Assembly: GCF_016429015.1 (NCBI RefSeq)
Contig: NZ_JAELTU010000008.1
Span: 1-64,000 of the forward strand
Length of the DNA stretch: 64,000 nucleotides
From: Rhizobium sp. ASV20
GTDB lineage: Bacteria > Pseudomonadota > Alphaproteobacteria > Rhizobiales > Rhizobiaceae
Direction of reading: 5' to 3'
Positions 56,624 to 64,000 of the stretch are shown here, piece by piece (position 1 is the stretch's first letter; the number at the start of each line of letters is the position of its first letter). A model generated the notes under the pieces. That model saw nothing but the letters and a program-made list of their open reading frames with translations. It was not told the origin of the DNA and did no database searches. Both the position numbers and the translations under genes were made by a program.

Positions 56624-57649
56624 ATGGTTACCAAAGTTGCAGAGGCAACCGCCCCGGCAGTTACGCGGCCAAGACGTCGCCGTGTTCCGCCCGAACTCGG
56701 CATCTTCCTTGTGCTGATCGGCATTGCGCTTCTCTGCGAAGTTCTCGGCTGGATCTTCGTCGGCCAGAGCTTCCTGATGAACCTGCAGCGCCTGAAGATC
56801 ATGATCCTGCAGGTTTCCGTCATCGGCATCATTTCCATCGGCGTGACGCAGGTCATCATCACCGGCGGTATCGACCTTTCTTCCGGCTCGGTCGTTGGCC
56901 TCACGGCGATGGTCGCCGCCAGCTTTGCCCAGTCTTCCACCTGGGCGCGAGCCGTCTATCCGGCGCTGACCGACATGCCGTTCTTCGTGCCGATCGGCAT
57001 CGGCCTGCTGATCGGCCTGCTTGCCGGCTATATCAACGGCCAGCTCATCACGAAAACGAAGATCCCTCCCTTCATCGCAACGCTTGGCATGATGGTCTCG
57101 GCGCGCGGCTTGTCGAAGCTCTACACCAAGGGCCAGCCGATCTCGGGCCTAACCGACCAGTTCAATTTCATCGGTTCGGGAATCTGGCCCGTCGTCGTCT
57201 TCCTCATCATCGCGGTTATCTTCCATGTCGTGCTGCGCTATACCCGCTACGGCAAGTTCACCTATGCGATCGGTGCCAATGTGCAAGCGGCGCGGGTCTC
57301 GGGCATCAATGTCGAGTCACATCTGGTCAAGGTCTATGCAATTGCGGGGCTTCTGGCGGGTCTCGCCGGCATCATTACCGCCGCTCGCGTGCAGACGGCT
57401 CAGGCCGGCATGGGCGTGAACTATGAGCTTGATGCGATCGCAGCTGCCGTTATCGGCGGCACCTCGCTGACCGGTGGCGTCGGACGCGTCGCCGGCACGG
57501 TGATCGGCACGGTCATCCTCGGTGTGATGATCTCGGGCTTCACCTTCCTCAATGTCGATGCCTATTACCAGGAAATCGCCAAGGGTTTCATCATCGTCGC
57601 TGCCGTTGCCGTCGACGTTTATCGCCAGAAGAAGCGAGCCAAGCGCTGA
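56624..57649 (+). CDS. Sugar/inositol ABC importer permease
   Basis: A 341-residue RbsC-type permease with about ten helices. [18 protein letters not shown] and [22 protein letters not shown] are family motifs, as is the [14 protein letters not shown] cytoplasmic loop with [20 protein letters not shown] near the end. It ends just before a strong terminator. Confidence 0.9.
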   Translation: MVTKVAEATAPAVTRPRRRRVPPELGIFLVLIGIALLCEVLGWIFVGQSFLMNLQRLKIMILQVSVIGIISIGVTQVIITGGIDLSSGSVVGLTAMVAASFAQSSTWARAVYPALTDMPFFVPIGIGLLIGLLAGYINGQLITKTKIPPFIATLGMMVSARGLSKLYTKGQPISGLTDQFNFIGSGIWPVVVFLIIAVIFHVVLRYTRYGKFTYAIGANVQAARVSGINVESHLVKVYAIAGLLAGLAGIITAARVQTAQAGMGVNYELDAIAAAVIGGTSLTGGVGRVAGTVIGTVILGVMISGFTFLNVDAYYQEIAKGFIIVAAVAVDVYRQKKRAKR

Positions 57650-57679
57650 AAATGCCCGACACATGATCAGTGCTCTTGA

Positions 57680-57699
57680 GGCGGGGTTTTACCCCGCCT
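57680..57699 (+). terminator. Rho-independent terminator after the inositol-type operon
   Basis: GGCGGGG-TTTTA-CCCCGCC, a perfect stem followed by TTTTCC, 30 bases after the permease stop. Confidence 0.88.
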
Positions 57700-57713
57700 T
57701 TTCCGTTTGAATG

Positions 57714-57736
57714 TGCAATTGCATGCAAATGCAAAT
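57714..57736. promoter_or_regulatory. Overlapping palindromes before the dipeptidase gene
   Basis: TGCAATTGCA (57714-57723) and TTGCATGCAA (57719-57728) are two overlapping perfect palindromes, followed by GCAAAT repeated (57725-57736), about 95 bases before the dipeptidase ATG. They look like a regulator-binding cluster; the regulator is unknown. Confidence 0.45.
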
Positions 57737-57828
57737 TTTTTTCATTTGGGTATGGCGAATCCTGCCAGCTTTTCTATTCTGGCCGCTTTCCATCCGCCCC
57801 CAGCGGGGCACTTCATCCAGGGTAGGCG

Positions 57829-58899
57829 ATGCAATCCGTATTTGATGGTCATAACGACGTTCTTTTGAGGCTCTGGCATCATGCACGCGAAGGCGCCGAC
57901 CCGATCGCCGAGTTCAGGGATGGAATTTCCAGCGGCCATATCGATGGGCCTCGTTCGCGTGCCGGCGGCCTAGCCGGCGGTCTCTGCGCTATTTACATCC
58001 CGTCGAACGATCTCGTCTTTGCCGATCCGGACAGCAGCGGTCACTATTCGACGCCGCTGTCCGCCCCTCTGGAGCGGGCACCTTCGCTTGATATTGCCCT
58101 TGAAATGGCGGCGATCGCGCTCAGGCTCGATCGCGCCGGTGCCTGGAAGCTTTGCCGCTCCACCTCGGAAATCCGCGATTGCATGGAAAAGGGTGTTTTC
58201 GCAGCTGTGCTGCACATGGAGGGCTGCGAAGCCATCGATGCGGATCTGACCGCACTTGAGGTTTTCTATGCCGCCGGTCTGCGTTCGCTTGGCCCGGTCT
58301 GGAGCCGCAACAACATCTTCGCCCATGGTGTGCCCTTCGCCTTTCCGAGTTCTCCCGATACCGGGCCAGGACTGACGGATGCGGGCTTCGCGCTGGTGCG
58401 CGAGTGTAACCGGCTCGGCATAGTCGTCGATCTCGCCCATATCACCGAGAAGGGCTTCTGGGACGTGGCCAAGACCTCGGATCAGCCGCTTATCGCCAGC
58501 CATTCCAATGCGCATGTGCTGACGCCGGTCGCGCGCAACCTCACCGACAAGCAGCTCGACGCCATCAAGGAGAGCCACGGCATCGTCGGTCTCAACTATG
58601 CAACGGCCATGCTGCGCGAGGATGCGCGTTCGGATACCAATACGCCGATCGAGGCCATGGTGCGCCATGTCGACTATCTGGTGGGGCGCGTCGGCATCGA
58701 TTGCGTTGGCCTCGGATCGGACTTCGACGGCGCGACCGTTCCGGAAGAAATCGCTGATGCGGCGGGCAATCAAAACCTGATTGCCGCCCTTCGCAAGGCT
58801 GGCTATGCTGAAACCGATCTTGTAAAGCTGTGCAGGGAAAACTGGCTTCGGATCCTGGCCTCGGCCTGGAAGGAAGACAGCGGAAGACGTGCGTCCTGA
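57829..58899 (+). CDS. Membrane-dipeptidase family (M19) zinc enzyme
   Basis: A 356-residue TIM-barrel dipeptidase. FDGHNDVLLRLW holds the HxD zinc ligands, AVLHMEGCEAID the bridging Glu, VDLAHITEKGFWDVAK and ASHSNAH the two His ligands, and VGLGSDFDGATVPEE the closing motif. It cleaves L,D- or dehydro-type dipeptides. It heads an operon with a peptide importer starting 35 bases downstream, so it probably processes imported dipeptides; there is no signal peptide. Confidence 0.9.
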   Translation: MQSVFDGHNDVLLRLWHHAREGADPIAEFRDGISSGHIDGPRSRAGGLAGGLCAIYIPSNDLVFADPDSSGHYSTPLSAPLERAPSLDIALEMAAIALRLDRAGAWKLCRSTSEIRDCMEKGVFAAVLHMEGCEAIDADLTALEVFYAAGLRSLGPVWSRNNIFAHGVPFAFPSSPDTGPGLTDAGFALVRECNRLGIVVDLAHITEKGFWDVAKTSDQPLIASHSNAHVLTPVARNLTDKQLDAIKESHGIVGLNYATAMLREDARSDTNTPIEAMVRHVDYLVGRVGIDCVGLGSDFDGATVPEEIADAAGNQNLIAALRKAGYAETDLVKLCRENWLRILASAWKEDSGRRAS

Positions 58900-58934
58900 T
58901 ATTGCGTAGAGTTTAAAAAAGGGGAATGAAAACA

Positions 58935-60575
58935 ATGATGATTACGAAGATGAGCCGCGGATTCCGCGCATTGTCTGCCGGCGCGGCTTTGTCGCTTCTG
59001 CTGATGGCGGCGCCGAATGCCTATGCCGCTACGCCCAAGGACACGCTGGTCGAAGGTTTCGCTTTCGACGATATTCTGAGCATGGATCCGGCCGAAGCCT
59101 ATGAGCTGTCCGCCGCGGAAATCACCGGCAATACCTACAGCCTGCTCGTCCGTCTCGACATCAACGATACCTCCAAGATCAAGGCCGATATCGCCGAGAG
59201 CTGGTCGGTCTCCGACGATCACCTGACCTATACGTTCAAACTGAAGCCAGGCCTCAAGTTTGCCTCCGGCAATCCGATCACCGCCGAGGACGTTGCATGG
59301 TCCTTCGAGCGCGTCGTCAAGCTCGACAAGAGCCCTGCCTTCATTTTCACCCAGTTCGGCCTCAACGGCGACAATGTCACGGAAAAGGCCAAGGCCACTG
59401 ATCCGAACACCTTCACCTTCACCGTCGACAAGCCCTATGCGCCGAGCTTCGTGCTCAACTGCCTGACGGCGACCGTTGCCGAAGTGGTCGACAAGAAGCT
59501 GGTTCTCCAGCATGTGAAGCCGGTTACACCATCCGCCGACTACAAGTATGACAATGATTTCGGCAATGCGTGGCTGAAGACCGGCTTTGCCGGCTCCGGT
59601 CCGTTCAAGCTGCGCGAATGGCGCGCCAACGAAGCTATCGTTCTCGAGCGCAACGAAAACTACTATGGCGAGAAGGCGAAGCTGAACCGAGTCATCTATC
59701 GCTTCATGAAAGAAAGCTCGGCTCAGCGTCTGGCGCTTGAGAATGGCGATATCGATGTTGCCCGCAATCTCTCGCCGACCGACCTCCAGGCCGTGGAAAA
59801 GAACCCGCAGCTCGCTTCGACCAGCGCGCCCAAGGGCACGATCTACTACATGAGCCTCAACCAGAAGAATGCGAACCTTGCGAAGCCGGAAGTGCAGCAG
59901 GCGTTCAAGTGGCTGGTCGACTATGACGCCATCGGCAAGACCCTGATCAAGGGCATCGGCGAGATCCACCAGACCTTCGAACCGAAGGGCATGCTTGGTT
60001 CGCTGGATGACAACCCGTTCAAGCTCGATGTTGCCAAGGCCAAGGAATTGCTGGCCAAGGCAGGTCTGCCGAACGGCTTCTCCGTGACGATGGATGTCCG
60101 CAGCGTCGAGCCGGATACCGGCATCGCAACGGCGATCCAGCAGACGCTCGGCCAGGCCGGCATCAAGGTGGAAATCATCCCCGGCGACGGCAAGCAGAAG
60201 CTGACGAAGTATCGTGCCCGTGGTCACGACATCTATTTCGGTAACTGGGGCCCGGACTATTGGGATCCCCATTCCAACGCCGATACCTTCACGACGAACG
60301 ACGACAACTCCGATACCAGCACCAACAAGACGCTCGTCTGGCGCAACACCTGGACCTCTCCCGAGCTGGAGAAGGAAGCCAAGGCAGCGCTGTTTGAAGC
60401 CGATGCGACCAAGCGTGGCGCAATGTATCAGGACATCCAGAAGAAATTCCTGGAAGCCAGCCCGTTCGTCATCCTCTATCAGCAGACGGAAGTCGCCGGC
60501 TATCGCAAGGACGTGAAGGATTTCAAGCTCGGACCGAGCTTCGACAACAACTTCGTCTGGCCGATATCCAAGTGA
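58935..60575 (+). CDS. Periplasmic peptide-binding protein (DppA/OppA class)
   Basis: A 546-residue SBP of the peptide/nickel (family 5) class with a signal peptide ending near PNAYA/ATPK. EGFAFDDILSMDPAEAYE, KPGLKFASGNPITAEDVAWSFERV and NENYYGEKAKLNRVIYRFM are family blocks. The ATG at 58926 has GGGGA right against it, so 58935 or 58938 (9-12 bases away) is the better start. Its neighbour dipeptidase supports a dipeptide substrate. Confidence 0.88.
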   Translation: MMITKMSRGFRALSAGAALSLLLMAAPNAYAATPKDTLVEGFAFDDILSMDPAEAYELSAAEITGNTYSLLVRLDINDTSKIKADIAESWSVSDDHLTYTFKLKPGLKFASGNPITAEDVAWSFERVVKLDKSPAFIFTQFGLNGDNVTEKAKATDPNTFTFTVDKPYAPSFVLNCLTATVAEVVDKKLVLQHVKPVTPSADYKYDNDFGNAWLKTGFAGSGPFKLREWRANEAIVLERNENYYGEKAKLNRVIYRFMKESSAQRLALENGDIDVARNLSPTDLQAVEKNPQLASTSAPKGTIYYMSLNQKNANLAKPEVQQAFKWLVDYDAIGKTLIKGIGEIHQTFEPKGMLGSLDDNPFKLDVAKAKELLAKAGLPNGFSVTMDVRSVEPDTGIATAIQQTLGQAGIKVEIIPGDGKQKLTKYRARGHDIYFGNWGPDYWDPHSNADTFTTNDDNSDTSTNKTLVWRNTWTSPELEKEAKAALFEADATKRGAMYQDIQKKFLEASPFVILYQQTEVAGYRKDVKDFKLGPSFDNNFVWPISK

Positions 60576-60596
60576 TAATCCGGCAGGATTAGTTCT

Positions 60597-61664
60597 TTGA
60601 GCACAGTCGAACGGAAAATGCAGGTGCGGCCCAAGAAGGGCCGTGCCGCTCCTTTTCTCACGGGGCTGCTACGGTTTCTTACCGTAGCGGTCACAACCTA
60701 TCTTGGCCTTCTGGCCGTAACCTTCTTCATCGGGCGCGTTATCCCGATCGATCCGGCATTGGCGATCGCCGGCGACCATGCCCCCACGCAAGTGCTTGAG
60801 CGCCTGCGTCGCGAGATGCATCTCGACCAACCACTCTACCTGCAGTTCTATTACTACCTGATCAGCGCTCTGAGCGGCGATTTCGGCATCTCGGTGCTCA
60901 CAACCAATCCCGTGATGGACGACATCAAGCGCGTCTTCCCGGCGACGATGGAGCTTGCGACTGTCGGCACGATCATCGGTGCCGTATTCGGCGTTCCCTT
61001 CGGCGTTCTCGCCGCTGTGCGCCGTAACAGTTTTATCGACCAGATCGTCCGCGTCATCGGCCTTGTCGGCTATTCGGTGCCGGTCTTCTGGCTCGCGATG
61101 GTGACGCTTGTCATCTTCTATGCGAAGCTTAACTGGGTGGCGTATCCGGGCCGTATCGATATCGCCTACGAATATACCTTTACGCCGATCACGGGCTTCT
61201 TCCTGCTCGATAGCGCCCTGCAGGGGCAATGGGACGTCTTCTGGGACGTTTTCCGCCACATCATCCTGCCGGCATCGCTGCTCGGCTATTTCTCGCTCGC
61301 CTATATCAGCCGCATGACCCGCAGTTTCATGCTGAACGAGCTGGGGCAGGAATATATCGTGGCGGCTCGCGCCAAGGGTCTTTCCGAGACGCGGGTGATC
61401 TGGGGGCATGCCCTGCGCAGCGCCATGGTGCCGTTGATCACGGTGATTGCGCTATCCTACGCAGGCTTGCTCGAGGGGTCGGTGCTGACGGAGATCGTGT
61501 TCTCCTGGCCCGGCATCGGCTTCTACATCACCAGCTCGCTGCGCAATGCCGATATGAACGCCGTCCTCGGCGGCACAATCGTGGTCGGCACGGTTTTCAT
61601 CGGCATCAACCTTATTTCCGATCTCTTGTATCGGACTCTCGATCCAAGGACTCGACGTAAATGA
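60597..61664 (+). CDS. Peptide ABC importer permease 1 (DppB class)
   Basis: A 355-residue permease with about six helices. The family sequence is FFIGRVIPIDPALAIAGDHA ... VLERLRREMHLDQPLYLQF, and the EAA loop ARAKGLSETRVIWGHALRSAMVP. It starts with TTG at 60597 (GGCAGGA about 9 bases upstream); an in-frame ATG at 60618 is the alternative. It overlaps the next gene by 4 bases. Confidence 0.87.
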   Translation: MSTVERKMQVRPKKGRAAPFLTGLLRFLTVAVTTYLGLLAVTFFIGRVIPIDPALAIAGDHAPTQVLERLRREMHLDQPLYLQFYYYLISALSGDFGISVLTTNPVMDDIKRVFPATMELATVGTIIGAVFGVPFGVLAAVRRNSFIDQIVRVIGLVGYSVPVFWLAMVTLVIFYAKLNWVAYPGRIDIAYEYTFTPITGFFLLDSALQGQWDVFWDVFRHIILPASLLGYFSLAYISRMTRSFMLNELGQEYIVAARAKGLSETRVIWGHALRSAMVPLITVIALSYAGLLEGSVLTEIVFSWPGIGFYITSSLRNADMNAVLGGTIVVGTVFIGINLISDLLYRTLDPRTRRK

Positions 61665-62587
61665 CGGCTGAGACCACACAACCCAGCTTGCGGGACTGGT
61701 TGCTGTCCGATCGGCCGCAATCGCGCCGGCAGGCCAGACTCGGGCGCGCCTATGTCACGTGGCGGCAATTTTCCGCCAATCGCCTCGCCGTACTTGGCCT
61801 TCTCATCATCATCGGGCTCGTGCTGGTGGCTGCGCTTGCGGATGTCATTGCGCCGCATTCGCCCGTCATCGGCGACCTGACCAATGCTTACCTGAAGCCA
61901 CCCGGCACGCCCGGCTATCTTCTTGGAACAGACGATCTCGGGCGCGATATTCTCTCACGCCTGATCTACGGCTCGCGATGGACGCTCTACATCGTCATTC
62001 TGGTCGCGATCATATCGGCGCCGATCGGGCTGATCGTCGGCATGGTGTCCGGCTATCTCGGCGGCTGGACCGATACCATCCTGATGCGCATTACGGATAT
62101 CTTCCTTGCCTTTCCGAAGCTGGTGCTGGCGCTCGCTTTTGCTGGCGCGCTGGGCGCCGGCATCGAGAATGCCGTCATCGCCATCGCCATTACCTCGTGG
62201 CCGCCCTATGCCCGTCTGGCACGCGCGGAAACGATGACCGTGAGGCACTCCGACTATATCTCAGCCGTGCAGCTGATGGGGGCTTCGTCGCTGCGCATCA
62301 TCTTCCGCCACATCATGCCGCTCTGCATCTCCTCGGTGATCGTGCGCGTGACGCTGGATATGGCGGGCGTGATCCTGACCGCCGCCGGTCTCGGTTTTCT
62401 CGGCCTCGGCGCGCAGCCGCCTCTGCCGGAATGGGGCGTCATGATCGCCAGCGGCTTCAAATACTATCTCGACCAATGGTGGGTGGCGGCCATGCCCGGT
62501 ATCGCGATCCTGATCGTCAGCCTCGGCTTCAACCTGCTCGGCGATGGCCTGCGCGACGCGCTCGATCCGAAGGAGAGCGGCCAATGA
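61661..62587 (+). CDS. Peptide ABC importer permease 2 (DppC class)
   Basis: A 308-residue permease with an extended cytoplasmic N-terminus, LLGTDDLGRDILSRLIYGSR, SGYLGGWTDTILMRITDIF and the EAA loop VQLMGASSLRIIFRHIMPLC. It is coupled to both neighbours through 4-base ATGA overlaps. Confidence 0.88.
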   Translation: MTAETTQPSLRDWLLSDRPQSRRQARLGRAYVTWRQFSANRLAVLGLLIIIGLVLVAALADVIAPHSPVIGDLTNAYLKPPGTPGYLLGTDDLGRDILSRLIYGSRWTLYIVILVAIISAPIGLIVGMVSGYLGGWTDTILMRITDIFLAFPKLVLALAFAGALGAGIENAVIAIAITSWPPYARLARAETMTVRHSDYISAVQLMGASSLRIIFRHIMPLCISSVIVRVTLDMAGVILTAAGLGFLGLGAQPPLPEWGVMIASGFKYYLDQWWVAAMPGIAILIVSLGFNLLGDGLRDALDPKESGQ

Positions 62588-63417
62588 CAACGATGCTCAC
62601 AGTCGACAATCTCAAGGTTCGCTATCCCACGCGCACCGGCGTTATCGAAGCTGTGCGGGGTGTGTCCTTCACGCTTGGCCGGGAACGGCTCGGAATCGTC
62701 GGTGAGAGCGGCTCCGGCAAGTCACAGACCGGCAGAGCCATCATGGGGCTGACGCCGCCACACGCGCTTGTCAGCGCCGACAAGCTTGCCTTCAGCGACA
62801 TCGACCTGCTGTCGTTGTCCGCCAAGCAACGGCGCTCCTTGCGTGGCAAGCGCATTGCCATGGTGCTGCAGGATCCGAAATACTCGCTCGATCCTGTCAT
62901 GACCATCGGCAAGCAGATCACCGAGACGCTGCGCACACATGAGAAGATCGGCAAGGGAGAGGCGCGGGACCGCGCGCTTGCCATGCTCGAAGCCGTTCAG
63001 ATCCGCGATCCCGGCCGTGTCTACGATCTGCATCCGCACGAAGTCTCGGGCGGCATGGGCCAGCGCGTCATGATCGCGATGATGCTGATTGCCGGTCCTG
63101 AACTGCTGATCGCAGACGAACCGACCTCCGCACTCGATGTCACCGTACAGCTCGATGTTCTCAAGATCATGGACAAGCTCGTGTCGGAGCGCGGCATGGG
63201 GTTGATTTTCGTGTCGCACGACCTGCGGCTGGTTTCCTCCTTCTGCGACAGGGTGCTCGTGATGTATGCCGGCAAGGTCGTGGAGGAGCTCAAGGCTAGC
63301 GAGCTTACCAATGCCCAACATCCCTACACGCGCGGCCTTCTGAACTGCATGCCCGTCATCGGTGAGAACAGGCATCCTCTGCCGGTGCTCGACCGCAAAC
63401 CGGAGTGGGCAGCATGA
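62584..63417 (+). CDS. Peptide ABC importer ATPase 1 (DppD class)
   Basis: A 277-residue ATPase: GESGSGKSQTGRAIMGL, VLQDPKYSLDPVMTIG, VSGGMGQRVMIAMML, LLIADEPTSALDVTVQ and FVSHDLRLVSSF, ending in the oligopeptide-type C-terminal TRGLLNCMPVIG. A longer frame starting at 61759 is only a shadow of the preceding permease. Confidence 0.9.
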   Translation: MTTMLTVDNLKVRYPTRTGVIEAVRGVSFTLGRERLGIVGESGSGKSQTGRAIMGLTPPHALVSADKLAFSDIDLLSLSAKQRRSLRGKRIAMVLQDPKYSLDPVMTIGKQITETLRTHEKIGKGEARDRALAMLEAVQIRDPGRVYDLHPHEVSGGMGQRVMIAMMLIAGPELLIADEPTSALDVTVQLDVLKIMDKLVSERGMGLIFVSHDLRLVSSFCDRVLVMYAGKVVEELKASELTNAQHPYTRGLLNCMPVIGENRHPLPVLDRKPEWAA

Positions 63418-64000
63418 CGGTGGCGCTTGCAGTTGACGGCCTCAACGTCGTCTATAACGGTTACTACGCGCTGGATGCGGTCAACGTCGATGTCAACGGG
63501 GGCGAATCCTTCGGTCTGGTCGGGGAATCCGGTTCAGGCAAGTCGACGCTGCTGCGCGCAGTTGCGGGTCTTGCACCCGTCACCGGGGGCACGATCCGCG
63601 TCGGCGGCGAACAGCTGAAAGGGGCAAGGCGCAGCAAGGCCTTCTATCGCCAGGTGCAGATGGTGTTTCAGGATCCTTACGGCTCCCTGCATCCGCGCCA
63701 GACGATCGACCGGCTGCTGCTGGAGCCGCTGGCGATCCACGGTATCGCCAACGCGGAGACGCGAATTGCCAGGGCGCTTGATGAAGTGGGCCTCGGGAAC
63801 GGCTTTCGTTTCCGCTATCCGCATCAGCTCTCCGGCGGCCAGCGTCAGCGTGTCGCCATCGCCCGGGCGTTGATCGTCGAGCCGTCCATCCTGCTGCTTG
63901 ACGAGCCGACATCGGCACTCGATGCCTCGGTGCAGGCCGAAGTGCTCAACCTGCTCGAGCAGGTTCGCAAGGATCGCCAGCTGACATTCGTCATGGTCAG
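63414..64000 (+). CDS. Peptide ABC importer ATPase 2 (DppF class), cut by the window end
   Basis: 195 codons: [77 protein letters not shown]. It begins in the ATGA overlap with the previous gene and continues past 64000, so the switch histidine is not visible. Confidence 0.9.
   Translation, partial: MTVALAVDGLNVVYNGYYALDAVNVDVNGGESFGLVGESGSGKSTLLRAVAGLAPVTGGTIRVGGEQLKGARRSKAFYRQVQMVFQDPYGSLHPRQTIDRLLLEPLAIHGIANAETRIARALDEVGLGNGFRFRYPHQLSGGQRQRVAIARALIVEPSILLLDEPTSALDASVQAEVLNLLEQVRKDRQLTFVMV

Noticed and set aside
58803..60272. A 489-codon open frame on the minus strand
   Set aside because: It lies opposite a clear peptide-binding protein gene with signal peptide and family motifs; its composition is that of an antisense shadow.
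61759..62583. N-terminal extension of the DppD-type ATPase frame
   Set aside because: It reads through the permease gene in another frame; the ATPase starts at 62584 with the ATGA overlap.

Overview
The window looks like chromosomal DNA of a Rhizobium-type alphaproteobacterium. It is visibly G+C rich, and the gene families (rhizobial O-antigen genes, SigF/NrsF with a bufferin operon, an IolR-type inositol operator, a Dpp-like transporter) are typical of Rhizobiaceae. I inferred the genus from gene content alone; no search was run.

Layout. 1-0.6 kb: start of rplU (minus strand) and tRNA-Ser(CGA). 0.6-17 kb: mostly housekeeping and stress genes. These are a cupin, a YigZ protein, a three-gene ferric-iron-type ABC transporter, a DosC-like globin-coupled diguanylate cyclase that lacks the expected heme histidine, a flavin reductase behind a perfect 14-bp inverted repeat, a divergent tetR/tetA pair with two tet-type operators, a DUF1003 protein, a PhyH-like dioxygenase, and a SigF-NrsF/bufferin locus (12.7-16.9 kb). 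In that locus two paralogous bufferin precursors and their DUF692/DUF2063/DoxX partners face a sigF-nrsF pair, and both transcription units start with the same GTAAC-N16-CGTA element. tRNA-Gln(CTG) follows.

18-48 kb is a surface-polysaccharide (O-antigen type) cluster. It has two glycosyltransferases, then gmd, an Fcl/ColC-like reductase and a ColD-like PLP enzyme (the GDP-4-keto-3,6-dideoxymannose/colitose route), the Wzm/Wzt exporter, GT10 and GT11 fucosyl-type transferases, an O-acetyltransferase and three GT2 enzymes. The far end holds galE, an O-antigen ligase/polymerase, an initiating sugar-phosphate transferase, an epimerase/reductase and a TviB/WbpO-type dehydrogenase. The cluster is interrupted twice. 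At 20.2-24.3 kb there is a decayed Tn3-family transposon with intact 38-bp ends and a 5-bp target duplication. From 35.5 to 43.35 kb lies a gene graveyard: rmlC, rmlB/rmlD and rmlA remnants, a second Tn3 remnant, LysE and SDR fragments, and broken virB9-virB10-virB11.

48-64 kb returns to intact genes: a periplasmic ClpP-like protein, a DUF1275 protein, exoB, a formylglycine-type phosphonate monoester hydrolase, a DUF1993 protein, an inositol-type ABC importer behind a GGAA-N6-TTCC site, and a membrane-dipeptidase gene followed by a Dpp-like peptide importer that runs off the right edge.
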